A stretch of 64,000 nt of DNA from Actinomycetota bacterium (lineage in GTDB: Bacteria; Actinomycetota; Thermoleophilia; Gaiellales; Gaiellaceae): the NCBI GenBank assembly GCA_003139545.1, contig PLJC01000038.1:124587-188586 (forward strand). The letters are read 5' to 3'. The notes below the pieces were generated by a model. That model was not told where the DNA came from. It ran no database searches and saw only the letters and a program-made list of their open reading frames with translations. Position 1 is the first letter of the stretch. Every line of letters starts with the position of its first letter. The translations under genes were made by a program, and so were the position numbers. Below, piece after piece: positions 6,866 to 14,903 of this stretch.

Positions 6866-9318
6866 ACCGCGATGGGCACACGCACGGGCTCCGACTCGGC
6901 ATCCAGGCCGAGCAGCTCGTCGTATACGCGCTCCACCGCGCGAGCGTTGCGCGCGGGATCAAACCGCAGGCGTGCATGCTCGGCAGCCGCCTCGCCGAGA
7001 CGCTGGCGAAGGTCGGGATCGTCGATGAGGAGCCGCAGCGCCGCTGCGAGATGCTGCGGGCTCGCGTCCTGCAGCAGCAGGCCGGTCTCGCCGGGGAGGA
7101 GGACCCCGGCGCCGTCCACCGAGCCGGACGCAACAACCGGCTTGCCGTACGTTGCCGCCTCCAGGACGGGGCGTCCGAGGCCGACGCCCTGGTTCGGGAA
7201 CGTGACGATGTCGAGGGCGTTGTAGATCTCGCCCGTCTCCGCAGTGAACGGCAGGAACGAGAAGTGCTGCGAGAGGCCCTTCGCGGCGACGAGGTCCTTG
7301 ATCGCGGACTCCTCGTCCGTCAACAGGTTGGTCAGCGCGAGCGCGCGTCCGCGCATCGTGCGGAAATACTCCGGCGGACGGACGCCGCCGCCCATGATCA
7401 CGAAGTGCGCCGGCGCACCTTCGCGCACGAGGATCTCTGCGGCGGACACGAGCTCCTGCCAGCCCTTCTGCCGGCGGACGAAGCCGGCGAAGCCGATGGC
7501 GACGCGATCCTCCGGAAGGCCGAGCGCGGCCTTGCCGCCGACGCCGGACGCGGAGGGCGGGCGCACCGAGTTGTGCACGATCTCGACCTGGAGGCGAGTC
7601 GGGAAGCGCGCGGCGACGTCGCGATCGATCGCGATGGCGGCGTCGCCGAAGCGGTCCATGAACGCGCCGATGACGCGCGAGCGGCGGTCGAGTCCCTCGC
7701 CCGCGAGCGCGGAGCGCAGATGCCAGACGACCTTCGCGCCGTGCTTGCGCGCCACCCACGCGGCTGCGAGCAGCGGCGAGTCATTGAGGTGCACGATCGG
7801 GAAGCGGTGCTCGCGCATGAGCTGCGACAGCTGCTTGACATGCGGCTGCAGCGACGAGATCTCGCGGCTGAGCACGAGCCAGCGCAGCCCTTCGTACGGT
7901 GAGTCCCACGCGTGGGCGAAGATCGACACCTTGCCGGTGTGCACGACCGCTCCCGCGTCGGCGAACAGGTCGGCTGCGGGCCCCTCCGGGCAGAACACGT
8001 GCGGTTCGAAGCGTGGGTCGAGATGGCGGATGAGCTGCGCGAGCGACGACGGGGCGCCGCCGAGCTGCGGCCGGTGATGGACGTACAGGATCGGGATCCG
8101 GTCGCGCGTCGGGAGGACATCGAGGTAGATGGACTCGATCCGTCGCGCGTTCCGGGCAGGGTCGAAGTTCTCCTCGGCGTGTGTGCGCGCGGTACGACCG
8201 AGCGAGTGGCGCCGGTCAGCGTCCTGCAGGAGCTCGGCGACCGCCTCGGCGATCGACTCGACGCCGTAATCCGGAACGAGCACACCCGTCTCGCCCGGAA
8301 CGACGACGCCGCCGCCGGTGCGCGAGCCTGAGGCGACCACGGGCACGCCGCTCGCCGCGGCTTCGATCACCGGCCGGCCGAGCTCCGGCCCCTGCGACGG
8401 TGCGACGACCACGTCGGACGCCTGGTAGAGGTTCGTCGTGTCCTGCGTGAATGGGATGAAGCGGACGACGTCGTCGAGCCCGAGTTCGTGCACGAGGTCC
8501 TTCGCCTCGGACTCGTAGTCACGCGTGAGGTCGACAAGCTGGAGCGACCGTCCCATGACGGTGCGGAAGAATTCCTGGCCGCGAACCGCGCCACCGACGA
8601 CGAGGTAGCTCGCGTCGACGCCGCGCTCGCGCAGCCGTGCGGCAGCCTCGATGAACTCGCGGAAGCCCTTCGACGGGTAGATGAACCCGAAGAACGAGAC
8701 GACGGGGAGATCGGACGGAAGCCCGAGCGTCGCACGCGCAGCGGCCCGGTCGCCGGGACGGAAGCGATGGAGGTCGACGGAGTTCGGGACGACGGTCGAG
8801 CCGACGTCGAAGACCTCGGCGACGTCGCGGTTGATCGCGATCGACGTCGTCGCGAGCCGGCGGATCGCCTTACGGATGAGCGCCGAGCGCCGGTCGCGTC
8901 CGCTCTCCGGCAGCGCCGAGCGGAGATGCCAGACGACGGGCAGCCCCTCGCGGCGCGCGAGGAACGCGGCCGGGATGAGCGGCGAGTCGTTGAAGTGGAC
9001 GAGGCCGAAGGGTTGCTCGCGCAGCGTCTTCCGAAACTGGTGCGCGTGGCTCGGAAGGCGGGCGAGCTCGCGGCCGAAGAGGAGCCAGCGGCGTCCCCGG
9101 TACGTCGACGCCCAGATGTGCGTGAAGCCGGACACGGCGCCGGTGTGCACGACCGCGCCCGCTTCGCGGAAGAGGTCGGCTGCTGGTCCGGGCGGACAGT
9201 AGACGTGCGGCTCGAAGCGCTCGCGGTCGAGCTCGCGGATCAGGTACGAGAGCGACTCCGGCGCACCACCGAGCTCCGACCGGTGGTGAACGAAGAGGAC
9301 GGGCGTCGGCCTCGGCAT
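6862..9318 (-). CDS. Tandem double GT4 glycosyltransferase (two full GT-B units in one chain)
   Basis: 818 residues, about twice the normal GT4 length. Residues 1-402 and about 406-818 are two complete paralogous units. Both start with the same block: (F/Y)VHHR.(E/Q)LGGAP.SL..LIR.LD, then EPHV(Y/F)CP.GPAADLF.(E/D)AGAVVHTG. Both continue with H(F/L)NDSPL..AA(F/W)(L/V)AR, VVWHLRSAL, a second Rossmann domain (VVSFFGFIYPSKGF / IGFAGFVRRQKGW) and GRPV(I/L)EAA..G.PVVASGS as donor-diphosphate site. No frameshift or stop separates them, so this is a genuine fusion and not two misread genes. Each half may add one sugar in sequence. The gene has its own -10 box (9325-9330), after the upstream gene's stop. 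No signal peptide or membrane segment. Confidence 0.93.
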   Translation of the reverse strand: MPRPTPVLFVHHRSELGGAPESLSYLIRELDRERFEPHVYCPPGPAADLFREAGAVVHTGAVSGFTHIWASTYRGRRWLLFGRELARLPSHAHQFRKTLREQPFGLVHFNDSPLIPAAFLARREGLPVVWHLRSALPESGRDRRSALIRKAIRRLATTSIAINRDVAEVFDVGSTVVPNSVDLHRFRPGDRAAARATLGLPSDLPVVSFFGFIYPSKGFREFIEAAARLRERGVDASYLVVGGAVRGQEFFRTVMGRSLQLVDLTRDYESEAKDLVHELGLDDVVRFIPFTQDTTNLYQASDVVVAPSQGPELGRPVIEAAASGVPVVASGSRTGGGVVVPGETGVLVPDYGVESIAEAVAELLQDADRRHSLGRTARTHAEENFDPARNARRIESIYLDVLPTRDRIPILYVHHRPQLGGAPSSLAQLIRHLDPRFEPHVFCPEGPAADLFADAGAVVHTGKVSIFAHAWDSPYEGLRWLVLSREISSLQPHVKQLSQLMREHRFPIVHLNDSPLLAAAWVARKHGAKVVWHLRSALAGEGLDRRSRVIGAFMDRFGDAAIAIDRDVAARFPTRLQVEIVHNSVRPPSASGVGGKAALGLPEDRVAIGFAGFVRRQKGWQELVSAAEILVREGAPAHFVIMGGGVRPPEYFRTMRGRALALTNLLTDEESAIKDLVAAKGLSQHFSFLPFTAETGEIYNALDIVTFPNQGVGLGRPVLEAATYGKPVVASGSVDGAGVLLPGETGLLLQDASPQHLAAALRLLIDDPDLRQRLGEAAAEHARLRFDPARNARAVERVYDELLGLDAESEPVRVPIAV

Positions 9319-9324
9319 CGATCC

Positions 9325-9330
9325 ATGCTA
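9325..9330 (-). promoter_or_regulatory. -10 box TAGCAT for the double GT4 gene
   Basis: Minus-strand TAGCAT; its TAG (9330-9328) is also the stop codon of the upstream gene. Six bases separate it from the ATG at 9318, ideal spacing for a leaderless start. Confidence 0.5.
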
Positions 9331-10233
9331 GCCAGCACCCTGGCCGAATCGACCCAGCCGGCGGAGGGCCGGGCGGCACCGCGCGAGCGCGATCCGGCTG
9401 CGCAGGCGGAACGCGAGGAGGGCGGCGTCGAGTCGCGCGCTCCCCCGGTAGCGCGCCTTCGCGAGGTAGCGGTAGTCGCCGCGCCGCCGGTGGCCCCAGA
9501 TGACCTGGTGAGGATGGTCGTGCGGACTGCGGAAGCCGGCGTACTCGTCGAGGTCTGCGACGACGAGGTCGTTCGGGTACGCGGCGAGAAGCCGCGCGTT
9601 CAACACCGACTGGTCATGACGGAACGCACGCGCGTCGGGCAGGGGCGGCGACTCGTCACGGCCGAAGCCCCAGTTGAGCCGGTCGACCTCGTTCGTCGAG
9701 AAACCCCGGCTGCGCCCGGCGAGGCAGTCCTCGTATGTCGGCACCACCACGTCGTCCCAGAACCGCCCGCTCGTTCGGAAGCCGATGATGCCGGCAGCAA
9801 CGGCATGTCGCTTGGCCGCTTCGCGCTCGATGCCGTACAGCTCGTACCACGAGCTCGGGAGAATGTCGCCCGCCTCGTGCCCTTGCGATACCACCCAGTA
9901 GCCCCGCTCGGCGATCTGTTCAATGACGCCGGCGAGGCTCCGCAGGACCATCGCGCCCGCGTCGAGGTAGAAGATCGCGTCCGCCTCGAGATGCGTCCAG
10001 ATCCACGGCTTCCACGTGAAGCCTTGCTCCCAGTGCGGGGCAAAGTGCGGCATCGGACGAAGGTCGACGCCGTCGATGGACGACGCCAGTCGGCGTTGCC
10101 GCACGCTCAGTCCGAGGTCGTACAGCACGATGCGCTCGAAGCAGCCGGGGGAGTTCGTCTGGACCGACCCCACCATGCTGAGGAGATGGAAGCCGTAGCG
10201 CTCGTTGGCAGCGGAGGAGAGGACGACCTTCAC
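9328..10233 (-). CDS. DUF1647-like putative glycosyltransferase, copy 1
   Basis: 301 residues from the GTG at 10233, which overlaps the upstream stop as GTGA. The protein reads VKVVLSSAANERYGFHLL, then GSVQTNS, ERIVLYDLGLS, GFTWKPWIWTHLEADAIFYL and the acidic DAGA motif. The series 'YDLGL ... WKP ... (Y/W)LDAGA' resembles the DUF1647-type putative transferases, where the LDAG segment plays the part of a GT-A DxD loop. Later conserved pieces are GIIGFRTSGRFWDDVVVPTYEDCLAGRS and an HDQSVLN block, the latter typical of GT8-like enzymes that close over the sugar nucleotide. It is a close paralogue of the gene just upstream. Family assignment is from memory; enzymatic role is inference. Confidence 0.8.
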   Translation of the reverse strand: MKVVLSSAANERYGFHLLSMVGSVQTNSPGCFERIVLYDLGLSVRQRRLASSIDGVDLRPMPHFAPHWEQGFTWKPWIWTHLEADAIFYLDAGAMVLRSLAGVIEQIAERGYWVVSQGHEAGDILPSSWYELYGIEREAAKRHAVAAGIIGFRTSGRFWDDVVVPTYEDCLAGRSRGFSTNEVDRLNWGFGRDESPPLPDARAFRHDQSVLNARLLAAYPNDLVVADLDEYAGFRSPHDHPHQVIWGHRRRGDYRYLAKARYRGSARLDAALLAFRLRSRIALARCRPALRRLGRFGQGAG

Positions 10234-11156
10234 GTTGCGTTGCGAAGGCTGTTTCGGATTTTGCGCACCTTCCAGACGTACGTGGACGCGCGCCGGTACT
10301 TGTCGTGCAGCTTCATCCACCAGCGAATGCGGTGCCGCACGCCGAACGCGCGGGCGCGCAGCGCGCCCGGTCCCGTATAGGGCACCCGCCACAGGTAGCG
10401 GAGGTCGCCGCGTGCCCGGTGCGCCCAGATGACCTGCCGGCGGTGCTCGTGCGTGCTCCGGACGCCTGCGTACTCGTCGATCGACGCAACCACTGCCTCC
10501 GGCATCTCCTTCGCGAGATGGACGTTGAGGATCGTCTGGTCCCAGCGGAAGTTGAGGCAGTCGCGGACGATCGGCGACTCCTCGTAGGCGAGCCCACGGT
10601 TGCGACGGAGGTCGCCCTCCGAGAAGCCGAGGCTGCGGCCGGCGAGGCAGTCCTCGTACGTCGGGACGACGACGCGGTCCCAGAACTCGCCCGTCGTCCG
10701 GAAGCCGATGATCCCGGCGGCCACGTACGGCCTGTCTGCGAGGGACGTATCGAGTTGATAGAGCTCGAAGTAGTCGGGAGGGGCGATGTCGCGAAGCGCG
10801 TTGCCCTGCGAGACGAGGAAGTAGCCGAGCTCGTCGGTCTGCGCGAGAGCTGCGTCGAGACTGCGGAGGACGGTTGCGCCGGCGTCGAGGTAGAAGATCG
10901 CGTCCGCGTCGAGGTGCGTCCAGATCCAGGGCTTCCACGTGAATCCCTGCAACCAGTGCGGCGCGAAGTGCGGCATGTCGCGCACCTCGATGTCTCGAAC
11001 GCGGTCGAGCAGCGCTCGCTGGTGCTGAGTGAGCCCGAGGTCGTAGACGACGATCCGGTCGAAGACGCCGTCCGAGTTGGCCTTCACGGACCCGATGAGG
11101 TTCAGGAGGTGGTAGCCGTAGCGGGCGTCCGCCGCCGACGCGAAGACCGTCGTCAT
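10230..11156 (-). CDS. DUF1647-like putative glycosyltransferase, copy 2
   Basis: 308 residues from the ATG at 11156 (MTTVFASAADARYGYHLLNL), a start supported by the -10 box at 11165-11170. It shares nearly every motif with the next gene: RIVVYDLGLTQ, DMPHFAPHW, GFTWKPWIWTHLDADAIFYL, AAGIIGFRTTGEFWD, VVVPTYEDCLAGRS and WDQTILN. The C-terminal tail is longer and basic (KLHDKYRRASTYVWKVRK). The two copies are adjacent, same strand, overlapping by four bases, so they look like a tandem duplication kept as two enzymes with different acceptors. This is the first gene of the leftward operon and diverges from the sulfotransferase gene across 39 bases. Confidence 0.8.
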   Translation of the reverse strand: MTTVFASAADARYGYHLLNLIGSVKANSDGVFDRIVVYDLGLTQHQRALLDRVRDIEVRDMPHFAPHWLQGFTWKPWIWTHLDADAIFYLDAGATVLRSLDAALAQTDELGYFLVSQGNALRDIAPPDYFELYQLDTSLADRPYVAAGIIGFRTTGEFWDRVVVPTYEDCLAGRSLGFSEGDLRRNRGLAYEESPIVRDCLNFRWDQTILNVHLAKEMPEAVVASIDEYAGVRSTHEHRRQVIWAHRARGDLRYLWRVPYTGPGALRARAFGVRHRIRWWMKLHDKYRRASTYVWKVRKIRNSLRNAT

Positions 11157-11164
11157 CGAAAACG

Positions 11165-11170
11165 AGTCTA
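11165..11170 (-). promoter_or_regulatory. -10 box TAGACT heading the leftward operon
   Basis: Minus-strand TAGACT, eight bases before the ATG at 11156, in the divergent gap to the sulfotransferase. Confidence 0.5.
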
Positions 11171-11195
11171 GTGCGGTGAGGTCATACTTCCTTTC

Positions 11196-11996
11196 GTGCG
11201 GGGACCGTGGCCGAACCTGTTCCTGGTCGGCGCTCCTCGCTGCGGGACGACGTCGCTCTTCACGTACCTCGCTGCGCACCCGGATGTGTTCGGCCCGGCC
11301 GAGAAAGAGCCGCACTACTACGACCGCGACGTCGTCGGCCCGGGGGGCATGGACGAGGACGAGTACGCGGCGTTGTTCGCCGCCTCGGAGTCGAAGCGTT
11401 GGCGAATCGACGCGTCCGCCCTCTACCTGTATTCGCCCGGAGCGCCGACGGCGATCGCGCGAGATGCGCCGGACGCGCACATCGTCATCGCTGTGCGCGA
11501 TCCCGTCGAACTCGTCGCGTCGTGGCACCGCCTGCTCGTCGCCTCCGGTGCGGAGAGGCACGCCGACCTCGCCGCTGCGCTGGGTGCAGGTGGCGAACCG
11601 CTGCCCTACACCGAGATCGGCGCGTTCGCGAAGCACGTCGCGCGCTGGCGAGACGTCTTCGGCGATCGAGTGCACGTCGTGCGGCTCGAGACGCTCGACG
11701 CGACGTGCGTGCAGCTCGTGCGATCGCTCGGGCTCGAACCGGTCGAGGGGCAAGAGCTCCCGCATCTCAATCCCGCTCGCAGGACGATGGGTGTCGCTGC
11801 GCTGATCAACCGCCCGACCCCGTTGCGCGCCGCGGCGCGGGTCCTCCTCCCGCAGCGCGCGCGGCGCGCCGTGTGGCATCGGGTCAATCGTGCGCTCACT
11901 CCGCCCGCCGAGCGCGAGCCTGTCGACCCCGAGCTGCGCAGCCTCCTCGAGCGGATCTTCCCTGCCGAGCGCGAGCTACTCGCGAGCACGACGTAA
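11196..11996 (+). CDS. Sulfotransferase family protein
   Basis: 266 residues from GTG 11196. NLFLVGAPRCGTTSLFTYL at residues 7-25 is the 5'-phosphosulfate loop of PAPS-dependent sulfotransferases, and IVIAVRDPVELVASWHR near residue 100 holds the 3'-phosphate binding Arg/Ser pair (RDP...S). KEPHYYDRD is the loop that often precedes the catalytic His in bacterial carbohydrate sulfotransferases. The enzyme would move sulfate from PAPS to a sugar hydroxyl at the inner membrane face. It is coupled by TAATG (11994-11998) to a GT4 gene, so both likely act on the same glycan. The gap upstream is 39 bases and has only an imperfect promoter (TACTTC, 11185-11190). Confidence 0.9.
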   Translation: MRGPWPNLFLVGAPRCGTTSLFTYLAAHPDVFGPAEKEPHYYDRDVVGPGGMDEDEYAALFAASESKRWRIDASALYLYSPGAPTAIARDAPDAHIVIAVRDPVELVASWHRLLVASGAERHADLAAALGAGGEPLPYTEIGAFAKHVARWRDVFGDRVHVVRLETLDATCVQLVRSLGLEPVEGQELPHLNPARRTMGVAALINRPTPLRAAARVLLPQRARRAVWHRVNRALTPPAEREPVDPELRSLLERIFPAERELLASTT

Positions 11997-13015
11997 TGGC
12001 GCGTGTCGGCTTCGACGGCCTCATGATCTCCCCACAGGGGAAGGGCCACGCGCGCAGCGAGCTGCATGCGGTCGAGGCGCTCGCGGCGCGCAGCGAGCAC
12101 GAGCTCGTCGTCTTCGTCCGCGAGCCCATGGAGATCGACGGAGTGAAAACCGCTCCGATCGGGGCGCGGCTGACGGCCGACTGGGAGTTGCGCGGCGTGG
12201 CGCGCGAATCGGCGCGGCGGCACCTCGACGTCTTTGTGTCTCTCAGCGAGCGGCTGCCGCTCGCTGGCGGGCCGCCCGTCGTCGTCTGGCTGTTCGAGTC
12301 CCCGGTCCACCGCATCCGCGCGAATCGTGAGAGCGGCGCCGCCTTGCGCCACCGCGCGAGCGATCTCCTCACCGCCACGCTCTGGCGTCGTTCGCTCCGC
12401 CGCGCCGCGCATGTCGCGTTCGGCTCGGAGGCGACGCGCGACGAGGTGGTCGCCGACCTCGAGCTCGAGTCGACGAGCGTCGTGTATCCCGGCGTGCCAC
12501 CCGGCTTCGGTCCCGGCGCAGCGCCGGATCGCGGGACGTATGCGTTTCACCTCGGCTCGAACGATCCCCGGGACGACACCGCGCTCGCCGTCGAGGCCTG
12601 TCGCCGCGCCGGCGTTCGACTGCTCGTCGCCGGCGGCTGGTCCGGAACGGGGGCGGAAGCGCTCGGCCGCGTCTCGGACGAGGAGCTGCGCGGTCTCTAT
12701 CGCGGAGCGACGGTGTACGTCGACCCCACCCGGTACGAAGGCTTCGGGTACGGCGTGCTCGAGGCGATGGCGTGCGGCGCGCCGGTGGTGGCCAGTCGCG
12801 TCACGTCCATCCCCGAAGTCGTGGGCGACGCCGGCGTGCTGTGCACGCCGGGCTCGGTCGAGTCCTTCGCAGAAGCGATCGCTCGCGTTGCCGGCGACGC
12901 CGGGCTGCGCGCGCAGCTGCGGGCGCGTGGCGCCGAGCGGGCCGGACGGTTCACCTGGGAGGCGACGGGCGCCGGGCTCAGCGACGCGATCGCTGCCGCG
13001 CTGCGGTCGAACTGA
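11996..13015 (+). CDS. Family 4 glycosyltransferase
   Basis: 339 residues from ATG 11996, which shares its A with the TAA stop of the sulfotransferase gene. It begins MARVGFDGLMISPQGKGHAR, the first strand of a GT-B N-domain, and later has the typical VAFGSEATRDEVV and VVYPGVPPGF turn where the C-domain begins. The C-domain contains YAFHLGSNDPRDD (loop over the donor), LLVAGGW and VYVDPTRYEGFGYGVLEAMACG, the EGFG...E motif that binds the nucleotide-sugar diphosphate, then IPEVVGDAGVL. Only about 340 residues, slightly short for GT4. Its end overlaps the convergent GT4 gene by 38 bases (12978-13015). Confidence 0.92.
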   Translation: MARVGFDGLMISPQGKGHARSELHAVEALAARSEHELVVFVREPMEIDGVKTAPIGARLTADWELRGVARESARRHLDVFVSLSERLPLAGGPPVVVWLFESPVHRIRANRESGAALRHRASDLLTATLWRRSLRRAAHVAFGSEATRDEVVADLELESTSVVYPGVPPGFGPGAAPDRGTYAFHLGSNDPRDDTALAVEACRRAGVRLLVAGGWSGTGAEALGRVSDEELRGLYRGATVYVDPTRYEGFGYGVLEAMACGAPVVASRVTSIPEVVGDAGVLCTPGSVESFAEAIARVAGDAGLRAQLRARGAERAGRFTWEATGAGLSDAIAAALRSN

Positions 13016-14051
13016 CCGCGGCGGCCACGGCGTCGGCCCATGCGTCGGGCGTGAACCGCGCGGCGATCTCGCGCGAGCGCTCGCCCGCGGTCTTGCGCAA
13101 TGCATCGTCCTCGAGCAGACGGACGAGCGCGGCGCGCAGCGCCGCGGGGTCGCCGGGCGGAACACGGAATCCGTTGACGCCCTCCTCGATCAGCTCGTGC
13201 GCCGCGCCTGCCGCCGTGGTGGAGACGAGCGGGAGTCCGGCGAGCGCGGCCTCGTTGAGCACCATCCCCCACGGATCGGAGCGCGACGGCATCACGGCGA
13301 CGTCCGCGTCGGCGTAGAGCGCCGGTAGCTCGTCGCGCGCGACCTGCCCGAGGAAGGTCACGTTCGGGCCGGCCATGCGGCGCAGACGAGCCTCTTCCGG
13401 CCCCGTTCCCGCGAGGACGATCTCGACCGGAAGGCCCTCGGCCGCCTCGAGCAGGGTGTCGAGGCCCTTCTCCCGCGCGAGCCGGCCGACGGCGACGAGC
13501 CTGCACGGCCCGTCTGTCCGCGTGCGGGCGGCGGATCCGAAGATGCCGGCGTCGACCGCGTTCGGCGCAACCCAGATGCGCGCGGCCGGGACGCCGAGGC
13601 TCTCGACGTATGCACGGGCGGCCTCACCGGGGACGATGAATGCGGCAACGCTGCGCAGCAGCGCGCGCTTGACGGGCTCGAGGCGTCCGGTCCGACGATC
13701 GCGGCCGGTGCTCTCCACCCAGAGGATCGAGGGCACGCGCCGAACGCGGCACCACGCGAGCGCCTCCCAGAACGCAGGCTGGTTCCAGCCGCCGAGCACG
13801 ACCGCGTCTGCGCCATGCAGCGCACGTGAGACACCGCGGTTGACGACGAGCCACCGGCCGCGGATCGTCAGCTCGGCGCCGGGGAGGATGCGATGCGCGA
13901 AGTCGATCTCGTCGAGGTGCAGCTCGTACGGGCGATCCGGGTTGCGCGCACGAAGGAACAGCACCGTCAGCTCGACGCGCTGAGCGAGCGCATTGAACAG
14001 CGGGATCCGGTACGGCGCCGGAATCTCGGTCAGGAGCGCGACGCGCGTCAC
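12978..14051 (-). CDS. Family 4 glycosyltransferase
   Basis: 357 residues from GTG 14051, overlapping the upstream methyltransferase stop as GTGA (14048-14051). It begins VTRVALLTEIPAPYRIPLFN, the 'PxPYRxPLFN' start common to GT4 enzymes that use GDP-mannose or related donors. Middle: VVLGGWNQPAFWEAL, ILWVESTG, AFIVPGEAARAYV. C-domain: RLVAVGRLAREKGLDTLLEA, IVLAGTGPEEARL, ADVAVMPSRSDPWGMVLNEA with the E(x)7E signature (SDPWGMVLNEA), and GVNGFRVPPGD. No membrane helix. It forms a methyltransferase-GT4 pair like the one at 14901-16693. Confidence 0.92.
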   Translation of the reverse strand: MTRVALLTEIPAPYRIPLFNALAQRVELTVLFLRARNPDRPYELHLDEIDFAHRILPGAELTIRGRWLVVNRGVSRALHGADAVVLGGWNQPAFWEALAWCRVRRVPSILWVESTGRDRRTGRLEPVKRALLRSVAAFIVPGEAARAYVESLGVPAARIWVAPNAVDAGIFGSAARTRTDGPCRLVAVGRLAREKGLDTLLEAAEGLPVEIVLAGTGPEEARLRRMAGPNVTFLGQVARDELPALYADADVAVMPSRSDPWGMVLNEAALAGLPLVSTTAAGAAHELIEEGVNGFRVPPGDPAALRAALVRLLEDDALRKTAGERSREIAARFTPDAWADAVAAAVSSTAARQRSRR

Positions 14052-14890
14052 GACCGGCGGCGGGCGGATACGAACAGGAACCACCCGAAGCGATGCAGCA
14101 CCGCGCGCTGCACTGCGCGCGGGACAAGCCGAGCGACGGGCGCGCGCACCCGCGCGGGCAGCGGTACCGCTTCGCTCATCTGTCCCATGACGCGCGTCTC
14201 GACGTCGTCGAACCACGGAGCGAGCAGCGACGAGAAGTCGTTCCGCGTGTAGTGGCGTGCGATCACGCCGTCGGACCACCGATTGGCGAGCTCGTCGGGA
14301 CGCTCACGCAGGAGGCCGCCGCGGAGCACGCCTCGGTAGAGGACGTAGTTCACCCAGTACGTGATCGAGCTGCGGTGGTACACCATGAGCGCGAGGCGTC
14401 CTCCCGGCCGGAGCACGCGGGCGATCTCAGCGACGACGCGATCGGTGTGTTCGGAGTGGTGGATGACGCCCCACGACCAGACGACGTCGAACGACGCGTC
14501 GGGGAACGGCAGCGATTCCGCGTCCGCTTCCCGAACGTCGGCATCGAGGTTCGCCAGCTCGAGCCGTCGCTTCGTCAGCTCGATCGCCGTCGGCGTCAGG
14601 TCGACCGCGGTCAGTCGCGCGCCCGCCTGCGCTAGCAGACGAGCGTGGACGCCCGTTCCGCAGCCGATCTCGAGGACGTCCTTTCCCTGCAGCTCCGCGA
14701 ACGGGATCAGCCCGGAGAAGGGCGACGCTCCGGGCGCCTGCGCGAACCACGCCTCTGCAAGGAACCGGCGCTCCACCTCCGCCAGGTGCTCGGCGCTTCC
14801 GGGCTCGAACGGGATCTCGCCGCGCCAGTCGTAGGTCATCGGGTTCTCCGTCCACCAGCGGCGAACGTCGGCCTGCGTCCGGCTCGGCAT
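14048..14890 (-). CDS. Class I SAM-dependent methyltransferase
   Basis: 280 residues from ATG 14890 (MPSRTQADVRRWWTENPMTY), a start supported by the -10 box at 14898-14903. Residues 60-75 hold motif I, VLEIGCGTGVHARLL, followed by LTAVDLTPTAIELTKRR (motif II Asp) and SLPFPDASFDVVWSWGVIHH, the 'W.WGVIHH' signature typical of Methyltransf_11/25 proteins in polysaccharide clusters. The C-terminal part (RSSITYWVNYVLYRGVLRGG and a basic tail) is probably membrane-associated. The N-terminal 'VRRWWTENPMTYDW' element recurs in methyltransferases of sugar and lipid biosynthesis loci. Its gene leads a two-gene unit with the downstream GT4. Confidence 0.9.
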   Translation of the reverse strand: MPSRTQADVRRWWTENPMTYDWRGEIPFEPGSAEHLAEVERRFLAEAWFAQAPGASPFSGLIPFAELQGKDVLEIGCGTGVHARLLAQAGARLTAVDLTPTAIELTKRRLELANLDADVREADAESLPFPDASFDVVWSWGVIHHSEHTDRVVAEIARVLRPGGRLALMVYHRSSITYWVNYVLYRGVLRGGLLRERPDELANRWSDGVIARHYTRNDFSSLLAPWFDDVETRVMGQMSEAVPLPARVRAPVARLVPRAVQRAVLHRFGWFLFVSARRRS

Positions 14891-14897
14891 CGCGTCC

Positions 14898-14903
14898 AGT
14901 CTA
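14898..14903 (-). promoter_or_regulatory. -10 box TAGACT for the methyltransferase/GT4 pair
   Basis: Minus-strand TAGACT, seven bases before the ATG at 14890. Its TAG is the stop codon of the GT4 gene upstream (14901-14903). Confidence 0.5.

Noticed and set aside
8488..10380. 630-codon plus-strand open frame opposite the double GT4 and DUF1647-like genes
   Set aside because: Low-complexity Arg/Glu/Asp/Val sequence without domain marks; the minus strand encodes the clear enzymes.
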